Made by a program: the position numbers and the translations under genes. Shown one piece after another: positions 1 through 6,095 of a stretch of DNA of 13,025 nt. The notes below the pieces were generated by a model, which was not told the DNA's origin, searched no databases, and saw only the letters and a list, made by a program, of their open reading frames with translations. The stretch's first letter is position 1. The number at the start of each line of letters is the position of its first letter. The DNA is from Odoribacteraceae bacterium (GTDB taxonomy: Bacteria; Bacteroidota; Bacteroidia; Bacteroidales; Marinifilaceae): NCBI GenBank assembly GCA_031259905.1, contig JAIRKS010000048.1, positions 1 through 13,025 of the forward strand, read 5' to 3'.

Positions 1-63
1 ACCAGGGCAGCGACGGCAATAACCGGGGCAGCGACGCCAATAACCAGGGCAGCGACGGCGCGG
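1..63. repeat. 21-bp tandem repeat, three copies, at the window edge
   Basis: Three consecutive 21-bp units (1-21, 22-42, 43-63) share the core GGCAGCGACG and differ at a few positions. The first two end in CAATA; the third runs into a GCG-rich stretch. The period is a multiple of three, so it stays in frame and reads as a G-S-D-x-N-N heptad in the plus-strand frame starting at base 3. The array may extend left of the window. Its AATAACCGGGG segment also occurs in the minus strand of the minisatellite near 4830. Confidence 0.75.
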
Positions 64-146
64 CGACGGCGCGGGACGCCCGTGGACATTCCCGGCGCGT
101 CCCCTTTGAAATCCGGGGGAATCTTCGTACCATTGCCGGCGATTAA
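3..146 (+). CDS. C-terminal end of an unrecognised protein with Gly-Ser-Asp-Asn heptads (partial)
   Basis: The frame starting at base 3 is open to a TAA at 144-146 and gives 47 residues. The first part is three heptads of the form [QR]-G-S-D-[GA]-x-x, followed by a basic stretch and a tail ending NLRTIAGD. The TAA lies 18 bp before the ATG of the S41 peptidase, a spacing that fits co-transcription. The start is outside the window. The tail matches no family I recognise. The frame starting at base 1 is also open and ends in an ATGA overlap with the peptidase start, so the reading frame is not certain. I prefer the base-3 frame because its composition (Gly, Ser, Asp, Asn) suits a secreted or surface linker. 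Confidence 0.35.
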   Translation, partial: QGSDGNNRGSDANNQGSDGAATARDARGHSRRVPFEIRGNLRTIAGD

Positions 147-164
147 AAGAATAACAAGGACATC

Positions 165-1526
165 ATGAGACTGATACCGTTTATAGCAATCCTACTCCTC
201 CACGGCTGCACCGGCAACGGGGCGAACGGCGACGCGACCGGAAACGGCAACGGAAAGGAAGCCGTCACGCGGGAAGGAAAATTTAACGCCTTCCTCGAAA
301 AAGAGATGTGCGATATTTACTTCTGGGCCGACGACGCGCGGGCAAAAGCCGTCGGCGTGCCACTCGACACCGGCAGCCAGGAGTTCCTCGACGCGCTGAG
401 GCACGCGGACGACCCCTGGTCGCGCCTCGACGGCGAGGCGTTCGAGGGCGAACTCGCCAGCGTCGACGACGGCAGCGACACCGGCTTCGGGTGGATCGTC
501 ACCGTGTGGACCATCCAGGTAGGAGCATTCGCCCGCGTCGAGGTCAAAATCAACCACGTCTACCCCGGATCGCCCGCCGACGACGCCGGCATCCAGCGGG
601 GCGACTTCATCACGGGCATCGACGGCAGCGCCCTTTCCGACGGCAACATCAACGCGCTCTTCAACACCCGGACACCCGTCACCGTCCAGTCGCGGAAGAA
701 AAACGGCACCACGGCAACCGTCACCCTCGCCCCGCGCACGCACGCGATCACCCCCGTCGCGAAAGAAGCTGTCATCGAGCGCGACGGGAAGAAGGTCGGC
801 TACATGTTCTACACCTCGTTCGTCTACAAGGGCGAGGAATCCCTCCGCGAACTCGACGCCGCCTTCACCCGCTTCAAGCAAGCGGGCGTCAGCGAGTTCA
901 TCCTCGACCTCAGGTATAACGGCGGCGGGTACCTCTCCGCCGCCCGCCGCGTCGCGTCGCTCCTCGCCCCGGCCGCGAACGTCGACCGGCAAGACGTGCT
1001 CATCCACAAGATCTGGAACGACGAGTACCGCCAACAGTTCGCCGCCAGCGCCGTCGAGCGCCTCGACGCCACCGCGCCCGCCGGCGCGCGACTGGGATTG
1101 TCGCGCCTCTGGGTGCTGACTTCCAGTAACACTGCCTCGGCGTCGGAAATCGTTATCTCCGGCCTCGACCCCTACATGGACGTCTACACGATCGGCGATA
1201 AAACCACCGGCAAGAATGCCGGCGGGAGCATCTTCACCTATCCCGACGACGAGAGCATGGGCGCGTACTTGATCACCATGCAGTACACCAACAAGGACGG
1301 GGAAAGCGTCGCCGGCGGCATCTCCCCGACGCACGGGTACAGCGCCAACGCGTATTACGCCGATACCTCCGCGCTCGGCAACCCGCGCGAGACGTTCGTC
1401 GCCATCGCCCTCGACAAGATTACCGGCACCAGGAGCAGCGCCGCGCCCGCGAGCGCCAGGGATACCGTGACGTCGCGCGACGCCGACCGCCGCGCCGCCC
1501 GGCTGATCCTCGACAACGAGCGATAA
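165..1526 (+). CDS. S41 family (tail-specific protease-like) lipoprotein with PDZ domain
   Basis: This is a 453-residue serine protease of the C-terminal processing peptidase class (MEROPS S41). The N-terminus is a short lipoprotein signal peptide with a hydrophobic core and lipobox L-H-G-C, so Cys15 is the likely lipidated residue and the protein should sit in the envelope facing the periplasm. A PDZ domain spans roughly residues 105-190 (PGSPADDAGIQRGD motif), and the protease core roughly 200-410. The catalytic pair is visible. Ser325 lies in TASASE and Lys350 in TTGKN, exactly 25 residues apart, as for Ser430/Lys455 of E. coli Prc. The substrate-strand motif LDLRYNGGGY also fits. Members of the family trim or degrade envelope proteins from their C-termini. 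The substrate here is unknown. The start ATG gives the complete signal peptide. A GTG-initiated exporter gene follows after 9 bp, suggesting one transcript. Confidence 0.93.
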   Translation: MRLIPFIAILLLHGCTGNGANGDATGNGNGKEAVTREGKFNAFLEKEMCDIYFWADDARAKAVGVPLDTGSQEFLDALRHADDPWSRLDGEAFEGELASVDDGSDTGFGWIVTVWTIQVGAFARVEVKINHVYPGSPADDAGIQRGDFITGIDGSALSDGNINALFNTRTPVTVQSRKKNGTTATVTLAPRTHAITPVAKEAVIERDGKKVGYMFYTSFVYKGEESLRELDAAFTRFKQAGVSEFILDLRYNGGGYLSAARRVASLLAPAANVDRQDVLIHKIWNDEYRQQFAASAVERLDATAPAGARLGLSRLWVLTSSNTASASEIVISGLDPYMDVYTIGDKTTGKNAGGSIFTYPDDESMGAYLITMQYTNKDGESVAGGISPTHGYSANAYYADTSALGNPRETFVAIALDKITGTRSSAAPASARDTVTSRDADRRAARLILDNER

Positions 1527-1535
1527 ACCCCGCGC

Positions 1536-2507
1536 GTGACAAGGGATAAATGGCACGGGCACCTGGCGATCTTTATCACCAACATCCTCTTCGGGCTGAA
1601 TATCTCGATCTCCAAGAGCCTCCTCTCCGGCTGGATTTCCCCCGCCGGCCTCACCGTCGCGCGGGTCGCCTTCGGCGCCGCCGCCTTCTGGGTGCTCTCG
1701 CTCTTCGTGAAAAAGGAACGGGTCGGCGGGCGTGACCTCCTCCTGCTCCTGGCCTGCGCCCTGACGGGAATCGTGATCAACCAAACGTTCTTCATCTTTG
1801 GCCTCGAGCGAACGTCGCCGATCGATGCCGGACTGATCGCCACCCTTAACCCGGTCATCGTCATGCTCGTCGCGGCAGCGGTGCTCCGGGAGCCGATCAG
1901 CTGGAAAAAAGCCTGCGGCGTCTTTACCGGCGCCTGCGGCGCGTTGCTCGTCATCTGGCAATCGGCCCCCGGCGACGGGAACGCGGGTGAAGCCACGCTC
2001 GCCGGAAACCTCTTTTGCCTGCTCAGCGTGCTCTCCTACTGCCTCTACCTGGTCATCTCCCGGCCAATCGCCAGGCGCCTCGGCCCCGTGACGCTCATGA
2101 AATGGATGTTCCTCTTCGCTACCGTCGCCCTCCTCCCCTTCGGCGCGCGCGACGTGATCGATGCCCCCGCGTTCTCTAACGCCGACGGCGCTCCGGAAGC
2201 ACTCCTCGCGCTGCTCTACGTGCTGGCCGGCGCCACGTTCCTCGCCTACCTCCTCATCCCCGTCGCCCTAAGACGCATCCGCCCCACGACTATCAGCATG
2301 TATAACTATCTCCAGCCCATCGTCGCCGGCATCGCCGCCATCGTCGCCGGGCAGGGCATCCTGACGTGGGATAAACCCGTCGCCACCCTCCTGATCTTCG
2401 CCGGCGTGTACCTCGTCACCAGGAGCAGGGCGCGGGACGACGTCGAACACGCCCCGCGGGAAGTGAAAAAAGACAAAGGGAAAAGTCAAGCAGTACGAAA
2501 ACGATAA
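1536..2507 (+). CDS. EamA/DMT-superfamily transporter
   Basis: This is a 323-residue polytopic inner-membrane protein of the drug/metabolite transporter superfamily. It has about ten hydrophobic helices arranged as two EamA repeats (roughly residues 8-138 and 158-295). Typical features are the first-helix F-G-x-N segment, the T-S-P-I-D-A-G loop that often precedes L-x-P-v/i in this family (here TLNPVIVML), and the R-P-T-T-I-S-M-Y-N-Y-L-Q-P stretch near the end of repeat two. The C-terminal tail is short, charged and Lys/Arg rich. Members usually export amino acids, nucleosides or other small metabolites; the substrate cannot be read from sequence. The start is GTG at 1536. No in-frame ATG occurs before the middle of the first repeat, so GTG is the only start that keeps all helices. 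It lies 9 bp behind the S41 gene. Confidence 0.9.
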   Translation: MTRDKWHGHLAIFITNILFGLNISISKSLLSGWISPAGLTVARVAFGAAAFWVLSLFVKKERVGGRDLLLLLACALTGIVINQTFFIFGLERTSPIDAGLIATLNPVIVMLVAAAVLREPISWKKACGVFTGACGALLVIWQSAPGDGNAGEATLAGNLFCLLSVLSYCLYLVISRPIARRLGPVTLMKWMFLFATVALLPFGARDVIDAPAFSNADGAPEALLALLYVLAGATFLAYLLIPVALRRIRPTTISMYNYLQPIVAGIAAIVAGQGILTWDKPVATLLIFAGVYLVTRSRARDDVEHAPREVKKDKGKSQAVRKR

Positions 2508-2576
2508 CCGCACGCGCGGGACAAGCGCGAAGCCGCTTTCGCCAGCGAACGGGAAGGCTATTCCCGGTAAAAAAAC

Positions 2577-2584
2577 TACCTTCG
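2577..2584 (+). promoter_or_regulatory. Candidate -7 promoter element (TACCTTCG) of the sigma-factor gene
   Basis: TACCTTCG matches the Bacteroidota -7 element TAnnTTTG with one change. It lies 34 bp before the ATG at 2619, which fits a short leader. No clear -33 TTTG is found 19-21 bp upstream. It would make the sigma gene independent of the exporter transcript. Confidence 0.45.
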
Positions 2585-2618
2585 CGAAAGAAGATAAAAG
2601 TGGGCACCCGCCGTGACA

Positions 2619-3119
2619 ATGGAAAAAGACACCTTCTTTAAACAAGTTTTTGACAAGCACTACGAAACATTGTGCGTGTACGCCGCAAGGTTTACACGCG
2701 ACATGGACGACGCCGAGGACGTGGTGCAAGATACCTTCGTGAAATGGTGGGAAATTATCGGGAATAAACCCTCCGCGTCTACCCGCGCCTATCTCTACCA
2801 GATGGTCAAAAACGCGTGCATCGACCGCGCCAGGGCGCGACGAAACGATACCGTGAACATTAACGTCCTCATAGATGACGAGGAAAGCCTCTTCCAGCCG
2901 GAAGCAGAAAACGACTCGCGCGTCGACATCCTTCTCGAGGCTATCGACGCGTTACCCGAAAAAGCACACCGGGTGTTCGTCGCGATCTGCGTGAACAAGA
3001 GAAAATACAAGGAAGTGGCCAGCGAGATGAACGTCTCCGTCAATACCATTAAAACACAATTCTCCAGAAGCCTGAAGTTCCTCCGCGAACGACTCGGCGA
3101 GGTACCTCGCGACAGGTAA
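2619..3119 (+). CDS. RNA polymerase ECF sigma factor, Bacteroidota type
   Basis: This is a 166-residue ECF (group 4) sigma-70 factor. Region 2 covers roughly residues 8-72: it opens with F-D-K-H-Y-E-T-L-C-V-Y-A, a Bacteroidota-like beginning, followed by the core-binding helix DAEDVVQDTFVKWW. Region 4 covers roughly 104-158, with the LPEKAHRVF helix and the DNA-binding helix-turn-helix KEVASEMNVSVNTIKTQ. It should direct core polymerase to a small regulon. In this phylum such genes usually sit beside a FecR-like anti-sigma and a SusC/SusD or TonB receptor pair. Here none is adjacent: the next gene converges from the other strand 8 bp away. A GTG at 2613 would add two residues. I chose the ATG at 2619 because it begins the conserved part and is the stronger codon. 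The regulon is unknown. Confidence 0.93.
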   Translation: MEKDTFFKQVFDKHYETLCVYAARFTRDMDDAEDVVQDTFVKWWEIIGNKPSASTRAYLYQMVKNACIDRARARRNDTVNINVLIDDEESLFQPEAENDSRVDILLEAIDALPEKAHRVFVAICVNKRKYKEVASEMNVSVNTIKTQFSRSLKFLRERLGEVPRDR

Positions 3120-3127
3120 CGCGCCGC

Positions 3128-4645
3128 TCACCCCTCCTCGATCACCCCCTCCTCCTCGATCGCCTCCCCGAGCAACGAGATCGCCTGCTCGCGCGGCAAC
3201 TCCTGCACCGATTTCAGCTTGCGCTCGATCACCCTTGAGCGCGTCCCCGCGTCCCCGATCACGTTCGCCGCCTCCTGCAGCTTCTTCCTCGTCTTTCCGA
3301 GAATCTCCCCGAACTTTCCGAACTCGCTCTTTACCGCACCGAGGATCTCCCATACCTCGCTCGAACGCTTCTCTATCGCCAGCGTGCGGAAACCCATCTG
3401 GAGGCTGCCCAGGAATGCCACGAGGTTCGTCGGCCCGACCACCGTCACGCGGAACTCCCGCTGCAACGTCTCGAAAAATCCCGGACGCCGCAGGATCTCC
3501 GCGTAAAGCCCCTCGACCGGGACAAAGAGGATCGCGAAATCTGTCGTCTTTGGCGGCCGGATGTACTTGTCGCGGATTTCCCGCGCGCATACCTTCACCG
3601 CGTTCTCGAGTTGCCGGCCGAGCGACTCCACTTGTCCCGCCTCGTTCTCGTACGCGTCCACCAGCCGCTGGTATACCTCCAGCGGGAACTTCGCGTCCAC
3701 CGGCAGGAATACCGGCTCGTCGTCCTCCCTCCTGCCCGGTAGCTTGATGGAGTACTCCACCACCTTGCGATCGTCCCCGGGGTGATCGTTCTTGATGTAT
3801 TGCTCCGGCGATAACACCTGTTCCAGGATCGCACCCAGCTGTACCTCCCCGAACGTCCCGCGCGTCTTGACGTTCGTCAGCACTTTCTTGAGGTCACCGA
3901 CCCCGGCGGCAAGCGACTGCATCTCCCCGAGACCCTTGTGCACGGATTCAAGACGCTCGTTGATCAGCCGGAACGACTCGTTGAAACGCTTCTCCACGCT
4001 CTCCTGCAATTTCTCGTCGACGGTCTTGCGCATCTCTTCCAGCTTCTTGTTATTGTCTTCTTGGATTCTCGCCAGCTTGTTCTCGACCGTCTCCCGTACC
4101 TCCTTCAGGTGCGCCCCCGTCTCCTTGTTCGCGCGATCCTGCCTGCCGGACAGGTCGTCGAACTTCTGCCTTTGCAGTTCGTTAAACTCCTTTACGTTTC
4201 GCGTGAAGTTCTCCTCGAAAGATTTGAGAGAAAGCCCCTGTTCCGTCCTGTTTTCTTTCGCTGACTTCTCGAACTGCTCCTGCAGGTTTCTCGTCTTCTC
4301 GTCGAACGACTTGACCAACCCGTCCAGCTGGCGGGAGAAGGTATCAAACTGGTTCTTCTGCGCGTGGGAGAGGTCGGCAACTGTCTTCGTCAGGCTATCC
4401 CCCAGCAGTTTGAACGAGCGGCTAAGCTCTTCGCGGTTTTCCTTGAAATTTCCCCGGCTTTCCTCCCTATTCCTGCCGAACTCCTCGCGGACGAGGGAGT
4501 CCACGCGGGACAGGTCGCGTTCCATCTTGGCGAACGAGCGTTTGATCTCTTCCTCGTGACCGGCCTTTTCCCGCCTTGCCAGGCTGATGTTGATGATTGC
4601 CGCGACGAGCAGCAACCCGAGTAGAATAAGCATTGTTGTTTCCAT
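3128..4645 (-). CDS. rmuC: RmuC-family DNA recombination protein
   Basis: This 505-residue protein has three parts. An N-terminal membrane anchor (about residues 5-21) is followed by a long charged coiled coil (about 25-235, with many E/R/K heptads) and then the conserved RmuC domain (about 240-490). Recognisable stretches in that domain are TRGTFGEVQLGAILEQVL, FLPVDAKFPLEVYQRL, FAILFVPVEGLYAEIL and VVGPTNLVAFLGSLQMGFRT. E. coli RmuC limits recombination at short inverted repeats. The domain resembles restriction-endonuclease folds and is thought to be nucleolytic, but its biochemistry is poorly defined. Start ATG at 4645 places the anchor at the N-terminus; a second ATG four codons in is possible. 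The gene is alone on its strand, converges on the sigma-factor gene with 8 bp between stops, and has a candidate -7 box about 66 bp upstream. Confidence 0.94.
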   Translation of the reverse strand: METTMLILLGLLLVAAIINISLARREKAGHEEEIKRSFAKMERDLSRVDSLVREEFGRNREESRGNFKENREELSRSFKLLGDSLTKTVADLSHAQKNQFDTFSRQLDGLVKSFDEKTRNLQEQFEKSAKENRTEQGLSLKSFEENFTRNVKEFNELQRQKFDDLSGRQDRANKETGAHLKEVRETVENKLARIQEDNNKKLEEMRKTVDEKLQESVEKRFNESFRLINERLESVHKGLGEMQSLAAGVGDLKKVLTNVKTRGTFGEVQLGAILEQVLSPEQYIKNDHPGDDRKVVEYSIKLPGRREDDEPVFLPVDAKFPLEVYQRLVDAYENEAGQVESLGRQLENAVKVCAREIRDKYIRPPKTTDFAILFVPVEGLYAEILRRPGFFETLQREFRVTVVGPTNLVAFLGSLQMGFRTLAIEKRSSEVWEILGAVKSEFGKFGEILGKTRKKLQEAANVIGDAGTRSRVIERKLKSVQELPREQAISLLGEAIEEEGVIEEG

Positions 4646-4710
4646 CGTGTATTGTTTTTTTTTCGTGCCGGGCGTCGCGAATCATTCTCCCGGCGCGCCT
4701 TCAAGCCTCG

Positions 4711-4718
4711 CGAATGTA
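4711..4718 (-). promoter_or_regulatory. Candidate -7 promoter element (TACATTCG) of rmuC
   Basis: Read on the minus strand this is TACATTCG, one base off TAnnTTTG. It is identical to the boxes before frr and before the fimbrillin gene. It lies about 66 bp before the rmuC ATG. No -33 TTTG is obvious at the expected spacing. Confidence 0.45.
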
Positions 4719-4810
4719 AAAAAGAAACGAGCAAAAGTTAACTTCCGCGTCACGATTTTTGACTGCCACGCCCCTCCACTCGCTTAACCCGACAGGCCAC
4801 GTGAACGAAT

Positions 4811-4941
4811 CTCCCCCGGCTACCGCCATCCCCGGTTATTCTCCCGCCGCGTCATCCCCGGTTGCTCTGCCGCCATGACCGGTTGCTCTTCCGCCATGAC
4901 CGGTTACTCTTCCGTCATGACCGGTTATTCTCCCACCATCG
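4811..4941. repeat. Degenerate 21-bp minisatellite, about five to six units
   Basis: Three regular 21-bp units (4858-4878, 4879-4899, 4900-4920) each begin CCGGTT and end in CATGA. They are flanked by degenerate units at 4816-4831, 4832-4857 (26 bp) and 4921-4941. The period is a multiple of three, so open frames run through it on both strands: M-T-G-[CY]-S-S-[AV] on plus and G-H-G-G-R-[AV]-T on minus. Neither looks like a known protein. I treat the array as an intergenic repeat. The rest of the 604-bp gap between rmuC and the acetyltransferase holds a promoter-like box and two short ORFs, listed separately. Confidence 0.8.
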
Positions 4942-5020
4942 TCGTGACCACCTGTTTCCTCGTCGTGTCGCCCCCGGATAGAAAAAAAGTCAATAAGCAC
5001 CGCCATATCTTCCAATCCAT

Positions 5021-5028
5021 TACCTTTG
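5021..5028 (+). promoter_or_regulatory. Candidate -7 promoter element (TACCTTTG) ahead of the acetyltransferase island
   Basis: This is an exact TAnnTTTG match in the GC-balanced (host-like) part of the region. A start site a few bases downstream would give a leader of about 35 nt to the ATG at 5067. No TTTG is found 19-21 bp upstream, so this is a half-site call. If active, it would transcribe the short ORFs at 5067 and 5172 and the GNAT gene. Confidence 0.45.
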
Positions 5029-5066
5029 CAGGTAACAACGACAACAACAATTTTAACCGCCAAACG

Positions 5067-5168
5067 ATGAAAACACACTCTAATAAGAGCAACTTCCCCC
5101 CGAACGCCACCAACGTTAACCCTGACGATCGCAGCGTCAACCCCGCCGACAGCAGAAGAGACGCTTAG
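5067..5168 (+). pseudogene. Short ORF, possible truncated 5' end of a host gene
   Basis: The ORF runs from ATG-AAA-ACA at 5067 to a TAG at 5166-5168 and gives 33 residues. It is polar, rich in Asn, Asp, Pro and Ser, and has no recognisable domain. A good -7 box lies about 40 bp upstream and the start context (AAACG before ATG-AAA) looks like real genes of this phylum. The base composition is mixed here and turns strongly AT-rich directly after the stop. I infer that this may be the first ~32 codons of a host gene cut off by insertion of the acetyltransferase segment. Chance remains possible. The frame is the same as that of the next short ORF. Confidence 0.3.
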
Positions 5169-5171
5169 GCA

Positions 5172-5249
5172 ATGGATGTTTTGGAACGAGCAGCATACGA
5201 TATGACAATGTATTCGTTGTTAAAAGATGAGTATAACCATAGGGCATAA
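5172..5249 (+). CDS. 25-codon ORF directly coupled to the acetyltransferase
   Basis: ATG at 5172 to TAA at 5247-5249; the acetyltransferase ATG begins at the very next base. The 25-residue product (starts MDVLERAAYD, ends DEYNHRA) has the same AT-rich composition as the downstream gene and no known domain. The abutting stop and start suggest translational coupling. It could be a leader peptide, or the remaining part of a co-acquired gene whose front was lost at the island boundary. Confidence 0.35.
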   Translation: MDVLERAAYDMTMYSLLKDEYNHRA

Positions 5250-5741
5250 ATGAAAGAAGTAGTAATTAGGGAAATAAAGCGGGATGAATTAAGTAAGTTG
5301 GAAGATATGCTTTACGAAGCGATTTATCAACCAGACGAAACAAATCCAATACCTAGAAATATTATAGAACTGCCAGAAATTAGAGTGTACATCGACAACT
5401 TTGGACAGAAAAAAGACGATTATTGTTTGGTTGCAGACTTGAATGGAGAGATTCTCGGTGCAGTATGGATACGTATTCTAGCGGGCGATATTAAAGGGTT
5501 TGGATATATTGATAACGAAACACCCGAATTTGCGATTTCATTATACAAGAAATATCGCAATCAAGGCATCGGAACGAAACTGATGACAGTGATGATTGAG
5601 TATTTACGAGAGAACGGATACAAACAGACATCGCTAAATGTGAAGAAAGATAATTATGCCGTTCGACTGTACAAAAACATGGGATTTGAAGTTATCGGGG
5701 ATGATGGTGAAGATTACCTGATGCTACTTAAATTAGCATAA
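5250..5741 (+). CDS. GNAT family N-acetyltransferase
   Basis: This 163-residue single-domain acetyltransferase of the GCN5-related fold should transfer the acetyl group of acetyl-CoA to an amine. Motif A is clear: R-N-Q-G-I-G at residues 103-108 is the pyrophosphate-binding loop, followed by the helix TKLMTVMIEYLRENGY. The motif B region reads LNVKKDNYAVRLYKNMGFE, with Asn135 and Tyr141 in the usual places. The strand before motif A (GEILGAVWIRI) also fits. The substrate cannot be told; the family includes antibiotic, polyamine and protein acetyltransferases, and I see no specific match to a resistance enzyme. The gene is AT-rich with codon use unlike its neighbours, so it was probably acquired horizontally. 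It starts immediately after the stop of a 25-codon ORF and is followed after 8 bp by a strong hairpin. Confidence 0.93.
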   Translation: MKEVVIREIKRDELSKLEDMLYEAIYQPDETNPIPRNIIELPEIRVYIDNFGQKKDDYCLVADLNGEILGAVWIRILAGDIKGFGYIDNETPEFAISLYKKYRNQGIGTKLMTVMIEYLRENGYKQTSLNVKKDNYAVRLYKNMGFEVIGDDGEDYLMLLKLA

Positions 5742-5749
5742 AAACAAAA

Positions 5750-5785
5750 CACCCAACTTTATACTCTTGGGTGTAAAGTTGGGTG
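5750..5785 (+). terminator. Strong hairpin after the acetyltransferase gene
   Basis: The arms CACCCAACTTTA (5750-5761) and TAAAGTTGGGTG (5774-5785) are perfect 12-bp inverse complements. Three further pairs (TAC with GTG, one of them G-T) shrink the loop to six bases. It begins 8 bp after the GNAT stop. No T-run follows on the plus strand, so it may be a processing or stability hairpin and not a classical terminator. The arm ends ACCCAAC/GTTGGGT also fit integron attC core consensus, discussed under findings. Confidence 0.55.
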
Positions 5786-5862
5786 GTTGTCTGTAAAATT
5801 ATATTTTCCCGCATATTCCGAACCTGTTGTTTCACCTTTATCTTTCAAAAGTAGCGTTGCCT

Positions 5863-5994
5863 TTATCTACCTTCCTTTTGCAGTTCTTTCTTTGAAAATC
5901 TGTCGTTGAAAAGCGTTACGATAAAGCCATTCTCTTTTCCTTTCAAGTCAGGCATTGGTAATTCTACCGCACGGCACTGTCTGTATACTGCTTT
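5863..5994 (-). pseudogene. C-terminal relic of an AlbA/HATPase-type ATP-binding protein
   Basis: On the minus strand an open frame runs from just after a TAA (5995-5997) to a TAA at 5863-5865, 43 residues with no suitable start. The stretch CRAVELPMPDLKGKENGFIV followed by TLF matches the end of the ATP-binding domain in AlbA_2/RecG-like putative transcriptional regulators, where a helix ending in E/C-x-x-x-G-L-P-x-P is followed by a G-F-x-V-T-[LF]-[FY] strand. No upstream part of such a protein is present: the DNA before it soon reaches the palindrome and tsf. Another frame just downstream (to about position 5764) is also open for some 35 codons and may be a frameshifted continuation. The remaining sequence from 5786 to 6095 shows no other gene. 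Confidence 0.55.
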
Positions 5995-6031
5995 TTACTC
6001 GAAAAAAAATCGATAAACATCAACTTCGAAC

Positions 6032-6053
6032 ATTCTAATCATTTGATTAGAAT
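6032..6053 (-). terminator. 10-bp-arm palindrome downstream of tsf
   Basis: ATTCTAATCA (6032-6041) and TGATTAGAAT (6044-6053) are perfect inverse complements around TT. It lies 43 bp beyond the tsf stop. On the minus strand a run of eight T follows about 23 nt later. It may end the ribosomal operon transcript, or be an operator-like dyad at the island edge. The AT-rich stem and distant T-run make a strong intrinsic terminator doubtful. Confidence 0.4.
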
Positions 6054-6095
6054 TCATGAAATGCACGTTAATCAATATAAGATTGTCGTGGAAAC

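Larger units (their letters stand above)
5166..6060. mobile_element. AT-rich putative acquired island with GNAT gene and gene relic
   Basis: Between about 5166 and about 6060 the DNA is visibly AT-rich, unlike the GC-rich genes on both sides. It contains a short coupled ORF, a GNAT acetyltransferase, a 12-bp perfect-arm hairpin, a 43-codon relic of an AlbA-type ATP-binding protein on the minus strand and a 10-bp-arm palindrome. I see no transposase, integrase, direct repeats or terminal inverted repeats, so the mechanism of entry is not visible and the boundaries are approximate. Confidence 0.5.

Noticed and set aside
192..1961. 589-codon open frame on the minus strand opposite the S41 and exporter genes
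   Set aside because: It is a shadow of GC-rich coding DNA. Its product is low-complexity (Gly, Asp, Arg, Val), and the plus strand encodes two clear protein families across the same bases.
4836..5168. Two repeat-containing ORFs (80 codons minus, 97 codons plus) across the minisatellite
   Set aside because: They are open because the 21-bp period preserves frame. The products are simple heptad repeats with no domain, and the plus-strand start is inside the repeat.
5166..6060. Insertion sequence
   Set aside because: No transposase, terminal inverted repeats or target duplications could be found, although the composition indicates foreign DNA.
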